The notes below the pieces were generated by a model. The model had not been told where the DNA came from, did no database searches, and saw only the letters and a program-made list of their open reading frames with translations. The position numbers were made by a program, and so were the translations under genes. DNA of 64,000 bases from Lentibacillus siamensis (lineage in GTDB: Bacteria > Bacillota > Bacilli > Bacillales > Amphibacillaceae): positions 329,179-393,178 of the forward strand of contig NZ_BAAADS010000012.1 of assembly GCF_039522605.1 (NCBI RefSeq). Reading direction: 5' to 3'. How positions within the stretch are numbered: the first letter of the stretch is position 1; every line of letters begins with the position of its first letter. Shown piece after piece: positions 17,203 through 25,425 of the stretch.

Positions 17203-18564
17203 GTGATTAAAAAGCTGTTAATTGCAAACAGAGGTGAAATAGCCGTTCGAATTATCCGTGCTTGCAAAGAAATGAGCATCGATACGGTTGCGGTTTATTC
17301 GGAAGCGGATAAAGATGCATTACATGTGCAGATGGCAGATGAGGCATATTGTATTGGCCCTACACTCAGTAAGGACAGTTACCTTAATTTTACTAATATA
17401 ATGAGTGTGGCAACCTTAACAAAAGTGGATGCCATTCATCCAGGTTATGGATTTTTGTCTGAGAATGCGGACTTTGCCGAAATATGTAAGGCATGCAACA
17501 TTACATTTGTCGGTCCAAGTTCCGAAGCTATCCAAAAGATGGGTGTAAAAGACGTTGCGAGGGAAACGATGAAGAAAGCTAATGTTCCGGTTGTCCCTGG
17601 CTCAGAAGGTGTTATTGAAAACGAAGAAGAAGCGATCAAAGTCGCAGGGGAAATCGGATATCCGGTTATTATCAAAGCGACTGCAGGTGGCGGTGGAAAG
17701 GGTATCCGGGTTGCTGAAAACGAAGAAGACCTGCTGAAAGGGATTCGGGTAACCCAAAAGGAAGCTGAAACAGCATTCGGAAACCCTGGTGTGTATCTTG
17801 AAAAATATATTCAGGATTTTCGTCACGTGGAAATTCAAATACTGGCAGATCAACATGGAAATGTTATCCACCTTGGTGAAAGGGATTGTTCGATTCAGCG
17901 CAGGCTGCAAAAACTTGTTGAAGAGTCACCTTCCCCAGCATTGACACCCGAGATTCGTGCCAAAATGGGTGAGGCATCTGTGATGGCTGCAGGAGCAGTC
18001 GATTATGTAGGGGCCGGTACGATTGAATACATTTTTGACCGTAACACACATGAATTTTACTTCATGGAAATGAATACCCGTATCCAGGTGGAACATCCGG
18101 TTACGGAAATGGTCACAGGTGTTGATTTGATTAAGGAACAAATTCATATAGCAAATAACGAAAAACTTTCCTTTAAACAGGAAGACATTGAATTTGACGG
18201 CTGGGCTATTGAGTGCCGAATTAATGCGGAAAACCCGTATAAGAACTTCATGCCTTCACCTGGAAAAATTGAAACGTATCTTCCGCCTGGTGGTTTGGGA
18301 GTTCGGGTCGATTCTGCTGCGTATCAGGAATACAGTATACCCCCGTTTTACGATTCCATGGTAGCCAAATTAATCGCGTATGGTCCGACCCGTACAGAGG
18401 CAATAAACCGTATGCGCCGCTCATTGGATGAATACGTTGTTGAAGGTGTTTATACGACAATTCCATTTCATCGGCAAATAATGGAACATGATGTATTTAT
18501 AAAGGGTGACTTCAACACGAAATTCCTGGAGGAAAATCCGATTGAAGAAAAGAAGGATATATAA
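17203..18564 (+). CDS. accC: Acetyl-CoA carboxylase biotin carboxylase subunit
   Basis: Carboxylates the biotin on AccB using ATP and bicarbonate. 453 residues. The ATP-grasp fold is shown by the glycine-rich loop TAGGGGKGIRV, the lid region, EMNTRIQVEHPVTE and the conserved ERDCSIQRR. The start is GTG 17203, after AAGGGG. It is 13 nt after accB. The only biotin carboxylase in the window, it may also serve the carboxyltransferase at 45.3 kb, although that is an inference. Confidence 0.97.
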   Translation: MIKKLLIANRGEIAVRIIRACKEMSIDTVAVYSEADKDALHVQMADEAYCIGPTLSKDSYLNFTNIMSVATLTKVDAIHPGYGFLSENADFAEICKACNITFVGPSSEAIQKMGVKDVARETMKKANVPVVPGSEGVIENEEEAIKVAGEIGYPVIIKATAGGGGKGIRVAENEEDLLKGIRVTQKEAETAFGNPGVYLEKYIQDFRHVEIQILADQHGNVIHLGERDCSIQRRLQKLVEESPSPALTPEIRAKMGEASVMAAGAVDYVGAGTIEYIFDRNTHEFYFMEMNTRIQVEHPVTEMVTGVDLIKEQIHIANNEKLSFKQEDIEFDGWAIECRINAENPYKNFMPSPGKIETYLPPGGLGVRVDSAAYQEYSIPPFYDSMVAKLIAYGPTRTEAINRMRRSLDEYVVEGVYTTIPFHRQIMEHDVFIKGDFNTKFLEENPIEEKKDI

Positions 18565-18579
18565 AGGAGGAGTTTGAGT

Positions 18580-18969
18580 ATGAGCGAACAGCCTTTATTG
18601 GACGTAAGTGGAGATACGAGTCTGGGCAAGGTCGAGATTGCACCGGAAGTCATTGAAGTGATAACCGGTATTGCCGCTTCAGAGGTTGATGGTCTGTCAT
18701 CAATGCGAGGTAACTTTGCTACTGGGGTCGTTGAACGGTTTGGTAAAAAGTCCCACAGCAAAGGTGTTAAAGTAGAGCTTACCGAAGAGGGTATACTCAT
18801 CGATTTATTTGTTGTGTTAAACTTTGGTGTTTCCATTCCGCAGGTTGCACAAAAAGTTCAGGATAATATCCGCCAAACGCTGAAAAATATGACTGCCCTT
18901 GAGATTGACGAAATAAATATCCATGTAGTTGGAATTCAAATGGATGATGAGGCAGATGATAACGAATAA
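18580..18969 (+). CDS. yqhY: Asp23/Gls24 family envelope stress protein YqhY
   Basis: A 129-residue DUF322 (Asp23) protein with the family core IAPEVIEVITGIAASEVDGL and VKVELTEEGILIDLFVVLNFG. In B. subtilis YqhY is linked to control of acetyl-CoA carboxylase, and its gene follows accC as here. AAAGGAGG precedes ATG 18580; the in-frame TTG at 18574 is too close to it. A terminator follows the stop. Confidence 0.92.
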   Translation: MSEQPLLDVSGDTSLGKVEIAPEVIEVITGIAASEVDGLSSMRGNFATGVVERFGKKSHSKGVKVELTEEGILIDLFVVLNFGVSIPQVAQKVQDNIRQTLKNMTALEIDEINIHVVGIQMDDEADDNE

Positions 18970-18976
18970 TATGTTC

Positions 18977-19016
18977 GAGGTCAGGGGAGTTGTTCCCTTG
19001 GCCTTCATTTCTTTTT
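18977..19016 (+). terminator. accBC-yqhY terminator
   Basis: GAGGTCAGGGGA pairs with TTCCCTTGGCCTT around GTTG, and a CTTTTT tract follows. Confidence 0.75.
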
Positions 19017-19127
19017 AATGTAAAAAACGGCTGTAAATACCAGCACTATCCCGAAACGCATGTGGCTTTGCATAAATATTCATGTTATTATTTGAACAGA
19101 GAGATGACTTAAAAGGAGCAATTGATG

Positions 19128-19508
19128 ATGAAACGTCACGCAGCAAGAGAAAAAGCGCTTCAAATCCTGTTTCAATTGGATATGAATGACAATGACCCAA
19201 AACAGGCCGTAGAGGATCATCCGGAAACATTAGAACTGGATGAATTTTTGATGACACTTGTGCAGGGTGTAGCAACACACAAAGTAACAATAGATCAAAC
19301 AATCGCCGGCCACTTAGACAACTGGTCAATCGATCGGATAGCATCTGTGGAAAAAACAATTCTAAGGATAGCAGTTTATGAAATTAAATATGAAGACGAT
19401 ATTCCGGTCGGGGTTTCCATAAATGAAGCGGTTGAGCTGGCCAACGTATACGGGGATGAGAAATCCGGAAAATTTGTGAATGGTGTTTTATCCAGCATAA
19501 TTGCCTGA
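19128..19508 (+). CDS. nusB: Transcription antitermination factor NusB
   Basis: A 126-residue all-helical factor that, with NusE, binds boxA in rRNA leader transcripts. Family blocks REKALQILFQLD, TLVQGVATHK and ILRIAVYEIKYEDDIPVGVSINEAVELANVYG-type residues are present. Three start codons lie in a row (TTG 19122, ATG 19125, ATG 19128); AGGAG at 19114-19118 is best spaced for 19128, giving the usual MKRxxAREKAL start. Confidence 0.95.
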   Translation: MKRHAAREKALQILFQLDMNDNDPKQAVEDHPETLELDEFLMTLVQGVATHKVTIDQTIAGHLDNWSIDRIASVEKTILRIAVYEIKYEDDIPVGVSINEAVELANVYGDEKSGKFVNGVLSSIIA

Positions 19509-19523
19509 AAAGGAGATGGGGAA

Positions 19524-20375
19524 ATGACCGCAGAAGTTATTAATGGGAAAGAATTGTCGCAGTCACTTCGTAATGAGATGACAGAAGAAGTATCACAATT
19601 AAAAGAGCAGGGAATCACTCCACATTTAACCGTTATCTTAATTGGTGATGACCCTGCTTCAAAATCCTACATCAGGGGTAAAGAAAAAGCATCATATGAA
19701 ACTGGTATATCATCAGAATTGATAGAATTGCCTTCTTCAACCACTGAACAGGAGTTATTAAGCCAAATTTATGATCTGAATGATGATAACAATGTTCATG
19801 GTATTCTGGTTCAATTGCCGCTTCCTTCACACATTCATGAACAACACATTATCGAAGCGATTGATCCAAAAAAAGATGTGGATGGTTTTCATCCGGTGAA
19901 TATTGGAAGAATGATGATCGGAAAAGATACATTTCTTCCCTGTACACCCCATGGTATTATAACGATGTTAAAGTCAAGACAGATTTCAATTGAAGGGAAA
20001 AATGCAGTTATTATCGGCAGAAGCAATATTGTCGGTAAACCGGTCGGCCAATTGCTGCTGAATGAAAATGCTACTGTTACATATTGCCATTCAAAAACAA
20101 AAAACTTAGTGGATCACACGAAAAATGCAGATATTCTTGTTGCTGCAGTTGGCAGACCAAATGCGATTGATGATGAATTTGTGAAAGAGGGTGCAGCGGT
20201 AATCGATGTTGGGATTAACAGGTTGGATGACGGAAGTCTGACCGGTGATGTTGACTTTGACAGTGTAAAGGAAAAAGCATCCTATATAACTCCGGTTCCA
20301 AGGGGTGTTGGTCCGATGACAATTACCATGCTGTTAAAAAATACAATAAAAGCTGCGAGAGGATTTCATCAGTGA
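19524..20375 (+). CDS. folD: Bifunctional methylenetetrahydrofolate dehydrogenase/cyclohydrolase
   Basis: A 283-residue enzyme of one-carbon metabolism that interconverts 5,10-methylene- and 10-formyl-tetrahydrofolate. Signature blocks DDPASKSYIRGKEKA, QLPLPSHI, DVDGFHPVN, PCTPHGI and VIIGRSNIVGKP are present. Its stop overlaps the xseA start (GTGA). Confidence 0.97.
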   Translation: MTAEVINGKELSQSLRNEMTEEVSQLKEQGITPHLTVILIGDDPASKSYIRGKEKASYETGISSELIELPSSTTEQELLSQIYDLNDDNNVHGILVQLPLPSHIHEQHIIEAIDPKKDVDGFHPVNIGRMMIGKDTFLPCTPHGIITMLKSRQISIEGKNAVIIGRSNIVGKPVGQLLLNENATVTYCHSKTKNLVDHTKNADILVAAVGRPNAIDDEFVKEGAAVIDVGINRLDDGSLTGDVDFDSVKEKASYITPVPRGVGPMTITMLLKNTIKAARGFHQ

Positions 20376-21724
20376 AAGATAAGTATTTAACGGTTACTGC
20401 GCTTACAAAATACATTAAAAGAAAATTTGATACAGATCCGCATTTAAAGAATATTTGGCTTGGAGGTGAAATTTCCAATTTTAAACACCATATTCGAGGA
20501 CATATGTATTTAACGATTAAAGATGACAATAGCCGAATACAAGCTGTGATGTTTGCTGGAAATAACCGTCGCCTGAAATTCACTCCGGAAAACGGAATGA
20601 ATGTTTTAATTAAAGGTGAAATAGGTGTATTTGAGCCTTATGGCCAGTATCAATTATATATTCAGCAAATGGAACCGGATGGAATTGGTTCCCTGTACCT
20701 CGCCTTTGAACAGCTTAAAGAAAAATTAAACAAGCTTGGTTATTTTCATAAAGACCGTAAAAGAGAAATACCGAAATATCCCAAGAAAATAGGGATCATT
20801 ACATCACCGACAGGAGCAGCCGTACGAGACATTATCACAACGTTAAGACGAAGGTATCCGATTGCGGCAACAACTGTTATTCCGGTGCTTGTTCAAGGCA
20901 CTGCTTCTCCGGAATCCATTCGGAAGGCCATTGACCGTGCCAATAATTTGGGGAATTATGATGTGCTGATTGTTGGACGTGGAGGTGGTTCGATTGAAGA
21001 ATTGTGGAGTTTTAATGAAGAAATTGTGGCTGATGCCATTTATCGTTCAGCAATCCCGGTTATTTCAGCGGTTGGCCATGAAACAGACGTTACCATAAGT
21101 GATTACGTTGCTGACCTTAGAGCTCCTACACCAACCGGAGCGGCTGAGCTTGCAGTTCCTTCCCAGCTGGAACTTTCTGAAAAGATTATCGGTATGGAAA
21201 GATCACTAACAAGAATCATGCATGAACAGCTTTCTGGCAGCAGCCAAATGTTGAACAGACTGAAACAATCCTATGCCTTCAGATATCCGGAACAATTGGT
21301 TACACAGAAGGAACAGGAACTGGATAAGCATGTTGACCGTCTAGATAAAGTGCAAAAAAGCCAATATGAACGAAAAAAAGAAGCCTATACCAGCCTGAAG
21401 ATAAGGTTATCGGCTCAGCATCCGTCTGTTCAGTATGAGCGGGCTGTCAAAGAAATGAATCAGCTTGTAAAACATATGAATCAATTTATGAATCAAATCC
21501 TGGAACAAAAAACGGCAAGGTTAACCAGCGCAATTGAGAAATTGACATTGTTGAATCCGCTGGAAACAATGAAACGCGGCTATGCCATTCCATATTCCAG
21601 TTCAGGAAATATTATGAAATCAGTTAAGCAAATTAATAAGGATGACCAGATCGCTGTGAGGTTTTCCGATGGTACTGCGGATTGCCATGTACTGGGAGTA
21701 AAGGAGGACAACGATGGAAAATGA
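20372..21724 (+). CDS. xseA: Exodeoxyribonuclease VII large subunit
   Basis: Large subunit of the single-strand-specific exonuclease VII, 450 residues: an OB-fold N-terminus (WLGGEISNFKHHIRGHMYL), a central catalytic domain with VGRGGGSIEELWSFNEE and SAVGHETDVTISDYVADLRAPTP, and a long coiled-coil C-terminal region. GTG start overlapping the folD stop; the 3' end overlaps xseB by 11 nt. Confidence 0.96.
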   Translation: MKDKYLTVTALTKYIKRKFDTDPHLKNIWLGGEISNFKHHIRGHMYLTIKDDNSRIQAVMFAGNNRRLKFTPENGMNVLIKGEIGVFEPYGQYQLYIQQMEPDGIGSLYLAFEQLKEKLNKLGYFHKDRKREIPKYPKKIGIITSPTGAAVRDIITTLRRRYPIAATTVIPVLVQGTASPESIRKAIDRANNLGNYDVLIVGRGGGSIEELWSFNEEIVADAIYRSAIPVISAVGHETDVTISDYVADLRAPTPTGAAELAVPSQLELSEKIIGMERSLTRIMHEQLSGSSQMLNRLKQSYAFRYPEQLVTQKEQELDKHVDRLDKVQKSQYERKKEAYTSLKIRLSAQHPSVQYERAVKEMNQLVKHMNQFMNQILEQKTARLTSAIEKLTLLNPLETMKRGYAIPYSSSGNIMKSVKQINKDDQIAVRFSDGTADCHVLGVKEDNDGK

Positions 21725-21947
21725 AAATAATGTCTCTTTTGAAGAGGCAATGGATCAGCTTGAGCAAATTGTGGCAAAACTTGAAGAGGGAGATGTAGCC
21801 CTGGAAAAAGCAATCACTTACTATCAGCAGGGAATGAAGCTTTCCAAGGTTTGCAATGATAAATTAAAGAATGTGCAGGAAAAGATGACACAGATTGTAA
21901 ATGAACAGGGAGAGCTTGAGATTTTTGAGGTAGGAGAGGAAGAGTGA
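21714..21947 (+). CDS. xseB: Exodeoxyribonuclease VII small subunit
   Basis: A 77-residue helical subunit that binds XseA. Core motif FEEAMDQLEQIVAKLEEGDV followed by EKAITYYQQGMKL is diagnostic. Overlaps both xseA upstream and ispA downstream (GTGA). Confidence 0.96.
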   Translation: MENENNVSFEEAMDQLEQIVAKLEEGDVALEKAITYYQQGMKLSKVCNDKLKNVQEKMTQIVNEQGELEIFEVGEEE

Positions 21948-22834
21948 CTGTGCAGAACGATTTGGACAGATATATCGAGGAAGGAAAAATGGTCACTGAA
22001 GAAAAAATGACAAATGAATTGCGCAATCTTGAAATACCTGAACAATTGAAGCAATCCATGCTGTATTCCATCGAGGCCGGCGGTAAACGCCTTAGGCCAA
22101 TCCTTATGATGGCCAGTTGCGGGGCGTACAGCAGTGACAGAAGTAAGGTATTGTCAACTGCTGTGGCGCTGGAAATGATTCATACGTATTCATTGATTCA
22201 TGATGATTTGCCGGCAATGGATAATGATAATTTAAGAAGGGGAAAACCAACAAATCATAAAGCTTTTGATGAAGCTACTGCAATACTTGCTGGCGATGCA
22301 CTATTAACATATAGCTTTGAACTGATAACACAGGATTCAAGGCTTACTGATCGCCAAAAAGTTTTTTTGACAGGTTCATTATCGCAAGCCAGCGGACCAA
22401 AAGGGATGGTTGCAGGTCAGATTCTGGATATGGATGCTGAAACGAAAGACGTGACACTGGAAGAGCTGGAAACCATTCATATGTTTAAAACAGGTGAGTT
22501 GGTCAAATTTGCCGTCAAAGCGGGTGCTTTCATCGGCAATGCTTCCGCAGAGCAGCTGACCTATTTGGATGAATTTGCCCATTACTTGGGGCTGATTTTC
22601 CAGGTGCAGGATGATATTTTGGACGTTACCGGTGATCCGGAGAAAATAGGCAAACCTGTTGGAAGTGATGAGGAAAATGAAAAGAATACGTATCCCAGGT
22701 TACTTGGCCTTGATGGCGCAATCGAAAAGAAACACCACTACGTAAATAAGGCAAAGGAGGCATTGGAAAATGCCGGTGCAGATTCCTCGTACTTAATGCT
22801 TCTGACGGATTATTTCAGTAATCGTGAATATTAA
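21944..22834 (+). CDS. ispA: Farnesyl diphosphate synthase (polyprenyl synthetase)
   Basis: Builds farnesyl diphosphate from IPP and DMAPP. 296 residues. The first Asp-rich motif is HDDLPAMDND, the second is FQVQDDILDVTGD, and the GGKRLRP substrate-binding block is present. GTG start overlapping xseB. The next gene in many Bacillaceae is dxs; here the gene is followed by OLE RNA and oapA, and dxs is absent from the locus. Confidence 0.96.
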   Translation: MTVQNDLDRYIEEGKMVTEEKMTNELRNLEIPEQLKQSMLYSIEAGGKRLRPILMMASCGAYSSDRSKVLSTAVALEMIHTYSLIHDDLPAMDNDNLRRGKPTNHKAFDEATAILAGDALLTYSFELITQDSRLTDRQKVFLTGSLSQASGPKGMVAGQILDMDAETKDVTLEELETIHMFKTGELVKFAVKAGAFIGNASAEQLTYLDEFAHYLGLIFQVQDDILDVTGDPEKIGKPVGSDEENEKNTYPRLLGLDGAIEKKHHYVNKAKEALENAGADSSYLMLLTDYFSNREY

Positions 22835-22863
22835 TATGTATAGATGATCCCAATAAAATATGT

Positions 22864-22869
22864 TATAAT
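22864..22869 (+). promoter_or_regulatory. Candidate -10 element for OLE RNA
   Basis: A perfect TATAAT 30 nt after the ispA stop, with a weak -35 (TAGATG, 22841-22846) 17 bp upstream. It would start transcription at about 22876. The RNA could also be processed from the ispA transcript. Confidence 0.5.
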
Positions 22870-22875
22870 AATACC

Positions 22876-23465
22876 AGAAAGGAATGGTGCAGTATTCTAG
22901 TCAGTCCTCCGTTCCTCAAGGCGGGGCTAAAAATCCGCCAAAGGGCACATCGATGAAGTTCCTTGTGTTGGCTTGAGGCGCCCAGCCTTGGGTCAGTGCT
23001 GGGAGTTAAGGTTTTCGGGCGATCCACAAAGGCATGTGGGCGTTGACCCGATTACCGCGGAGGCCCATCTCTGTAGTGGTAACTAAGCCTAGGAACCATT
23101 ATGGAATGGGGTATGAACCTGTAGAACGAGGTAAGGGACACCTTGTTTTCAGCGTAGCCTGCCTTGAGTGGTGATGAGGGGATTAGGGCTTGTGAATTTC
23201 AATCCGGCGGCCACCGGTTTGTTATTTTTATCCCTATGAAATCAGCGCTGCAAAAGAGGCTAGGGAGCGGCCAAAGACTGCTGAGGAAATCTCCTAGACT
23301 GTTCCCGGACATTTAAAAGGGATTATAGTGCGGACTTAGTGGTAATCCAGTCCGGCTTTTGGTGACAAGGCCGAGATGGTTTTAATGGGGAACCGCCCAT
23401 ATGGCAACATAGGGTAACCATCTGGGAAAACCAACTGGACCTATGCCGCAGTTTTTACCTTTTAG
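22876..23465 (+). ncRNA. ole: OLE RNA (ornate large extremophilic RNA)
   Basis: About 590 nt with no usable open frame, much richer in G+C than its flanks, lying between ispA and an OapA-type gene: the exact setting of OLE RNA. It holds nested complementary arms: CCTCAAG (22914-22920) with CTTGAGG (22972-22978), which encloses GCGG/CCGC; CCCAGC (22981-22986) with GCTGGG (22998-23003); CCACA (23024-23028) with TGTGG (23035-23039); and GATGGTT (23375-23381) with AACCATC (23416-23422). OLE RNA forms a membrane-associated ribonucleoprotein with OapA in B. halodurans and is tied to tolerance of cold, alcohols and magnesium. Ends are approximate. Confidence 0.93.
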
Positions 23466-23509
23466 ATGACCATTCCTTTGTACATATATTGTTTAGAACG
23501 AGGTTAATG

Positions 23510-24088
23510 ATGAACTCACAATTAAAAAAATCAATTAAATTCAGTGTTACCATTGCCGTTATCACGTTTGTGCTAGCGGCTGTTTTTTCAGTAGTGTCCA
23601 CATCCATTCTCAGTGATGTTGTTTGGATAATTGGCTCCATGATTGTGCTCATTATTGTTTTGATTGGGGTACTTTTCGATATGTTGGGTATCGCATCGAC
23701 CGCTGCTTCTGAACCGCCCTTTCATGCGATGGCAGCAGAAAAAGTACAAGGTGCAAAAGAAGCAGTTGCCATTATCCGAAATGCGGACAAATTTGCCAGC
23801 TTCTGTAATGATGTAATTGGTGATATCTCGGGTATTGTAAGCGGTACCGCTTCAGCAATCGTCGTATTGCAGATTTCAAACATGTTCGGTCACTCTGAAG
23901 GGACTTCATTTCAGATTACATTGTCGGTTACTGTAACCAGCATTATTGCGGCATTAACTGTTGGAGGTAAAGCCCTTGGAAAATATGCTGCAATAAACTC
24001 ATCCACTAAAGTGATTTTTTTTGCGGGTAAAGTTGTGGCATTTCTCGAAAAAAATCTTAGAGTACGTTTGCTCCCAAAAAGCAAGTGA
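23510..24088 (+). CDS. oapA: OLE-associated membrane protein OapA
   Basis: 192 residues with four likely membrane helices: two near the N-terminus (IKFSVTIAVITFVLAAVFS and VVWIIGSMIVLIIVLIGVL) and two in the C-terminal half, joined by a soluble stretch with many Ala and charged residues (AAEKVQGAKEAVAII). It lies directly after OLE RNA, the known position of OapA, the protein that binds OLE RNA and holds it at the membrane. I chose ATG 23510, 5 nt after GAGGT; ATG 23507 is adjacent, and a TTG at 23489 lacks a ribosome site. tlyA follows after 34 nt. Confidence 0.9.
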   Translation: MNSQLKKSIKFSVTIAVITFVLAAVFSVVSTSILSDVVWIIGSMIVLIIVLIGVLFDMLGIASTAASEPPFHAMAAEKVQGAKEAVAIIRNADKFASFCNDVIGDISGIVSGTASAIVVLQISNMFGHSEGTSFQITLSVTVTSIIAALTVGGKALGKYAAINSSTKVIFFAGKVVAFLEKNLRVRLLPKSK

Positions 24089-24122
24089 TAAGAAACAATA
24101 ATTAGACAAAGGATACTATACG

Positions 24123-24944
24123 ATGGCAAAAAAAAGGCTTGACGTTCTGTTGGTTGAACGAAATTTAATTGAGACGAGAGAAAAAGCAAAGCGTGTTATT
24201 ATGGCTGGACTTGTTCTCAGTAATCATAATCGGCTTGATAAGCCAGGAATGAAAGTTGATGAAGAAATTCCACTGACGATTAAACAAAAATTAATTCCCT
24301 ACGTTGGACGTGGTGGACTGAAGCTTGAACGGGCATTGAAATATTTTCCCATTTCGCTTGAGAATAAAATAATGGTGGATGTTGGATCATCGACAGGGGG
24401 ATTTACTGACTGTGCACTGCAAAATGGTGTACAGTATTGTTATGCAATCGATGTGGGCTACAACCAGTTGGACTGGAAACTCCGGAATGATGACAGGGTT
24501 ATTGTAATGGAGCGCACTAATTTTCGGTACGTTACTTCTGATATGCTGATGTATGACTTGCCGGACTTTGCCAGTATTGATGTGTCGTTTATTTCGCTGA
24601 AACTGATTCTTCCGGTTCTAGCTGATTTATTAAAGGAAAACAGTGATGTTGTTGCTCTGATTAAACCGCAATTTGAAGCAGGTCGCGACAAGGTGGGGAA
24701 AAAAGGAATAATACGGGATAAAGCAGTACATCTTGAAGTGCTGAAAAATATAACAGCTTTTGCCGAAAATACAGGTTTTCATGTTCTGGATGTAACTTAC
24801 TCCCCTATAACAGGTGGAGACGGTAATATTGAATTTTTGGCGCATTTAGGGTGGAAAAAAGAAAGACTGCATCCTGATGATTACATTGATTTCAATACTG
24901 TTGTAGACAACGCACATACAAAATTAAAGGCTGAGAAAGCTTAA
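24123..24944 (+). CDS. yqxC: TlyA family rRNA methyltransferase (YqxC)
   Basis: 273 residues: an N-terminal S4 RNA-binding domain (about 1-60, KKRLDVLLVERNLIETREKA) and a FtsJ-like SAM methyltransferase domain with the SAM loop VDVGSSTGGFTDCALQNG. TlyA proteins methylate 2'-O positions on rRNA. It is followed by argR at 13 nt, as in B. subtilis. Confidence 0.93.
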   Translation: MAKKRLDVLLVERNLIETREKAKRVIMAGLVLSNHNRLDKPGMKVDEEIPLTIKQKLIPYVGRGGLKLERALKYFPISLENKIMVDVGSSTGGFTDCALQNGVQYCYAIDVGYNQLDWKLRNDDRVIVMERTNFRYVTSDMLMYDLPDFASIDVSFISLKLILPVLADLLKENSDVVALIKPQFEAGRDKVGKKGIIRDKAVHLEVLKNITAFAENTGFHVLDVTYSPITGGDGNIEFLAHLGWKKERLHPDDYIDFNTVVDNAHTKLKAEKA

Positions 24945-24957
24945 ATGGAGGCATTCC

Positions 24958-25407
24958 ATGAGTAAAATACAACGTCATATAAAAATCCGCGAACTGATAA
25001 CAGAAAATGAAGTGGAAACACAGGATGAACTTGTGGATCATCTGAAGTCACTCGGATATAACGTGACTCAGGCTACTGTATCCAGGGATATTAAAGAACT
25101 CCATCTTGTAAAGGTTCCCTCAACGAGCGGAACATATAAATATAGTCTTCCCGCTGATCAGCGCTTTAATCCACTTGATAAACTAAAAAGATTAATCATG
25201 GATGCTTTTGTTAAAATTGAGCATGCAAATCATTTTATCGTGTTAAAAACATTGCCTGGAAACGCACATGCCATTGGAGTTCTGATTGATAATTTAGGCT
25301 GGGATGAAATTATGGGAACCATTTGCGGTGATGATACATGTCTGATTATATGCAGAACAGAGGAAGATTCGGTTCGTACAAAGGACCGCTTTTTGGGTAT
25401 GTTGTAA
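24958..25407 (+). CDS. argR: Arginine repressor ArgR/AhrC
   Basis: A 149-residue hexameric regulator. The N-terminal winged helix (about 1-70) has VTQATVSRDIKELHLVKVP, and the C-terminal arginine-binding domain has LPGNAHAIGVLIDNLGWDEIMGTICGDDT. With arginine bound it represses biosynthesis; the palindromic operator-promoter of argC at 50.0 kb is the obvious target in this window. It sits between tlyA and recN. Confidence 0.97.
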   Translation: MSKIQRHIKIRELITENEVETQDELVDHLKSLGYNVTQATVSRDIKELHLVKVPSTSGTYKYSLPADQRFNPLDKLKRLIMDAFVKIEHANHFIVLKTLPGNAHAIGVLIDNLGWDEIMGTICGDDTCLIICRTEEDSVRTKDRFLGML

Positions 25408-25425
25408 CGTTGGGGGTGTCATATC

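Noticed and set aside
22876..23465. Considered RNase P RNA, tmRNA or group II intron for the large RNA
   Set aside because: No reverse transcriptase frame and none of the tell-tale motifs noticed; the ispA/oapA setting and the length fit OLE RNA instead.
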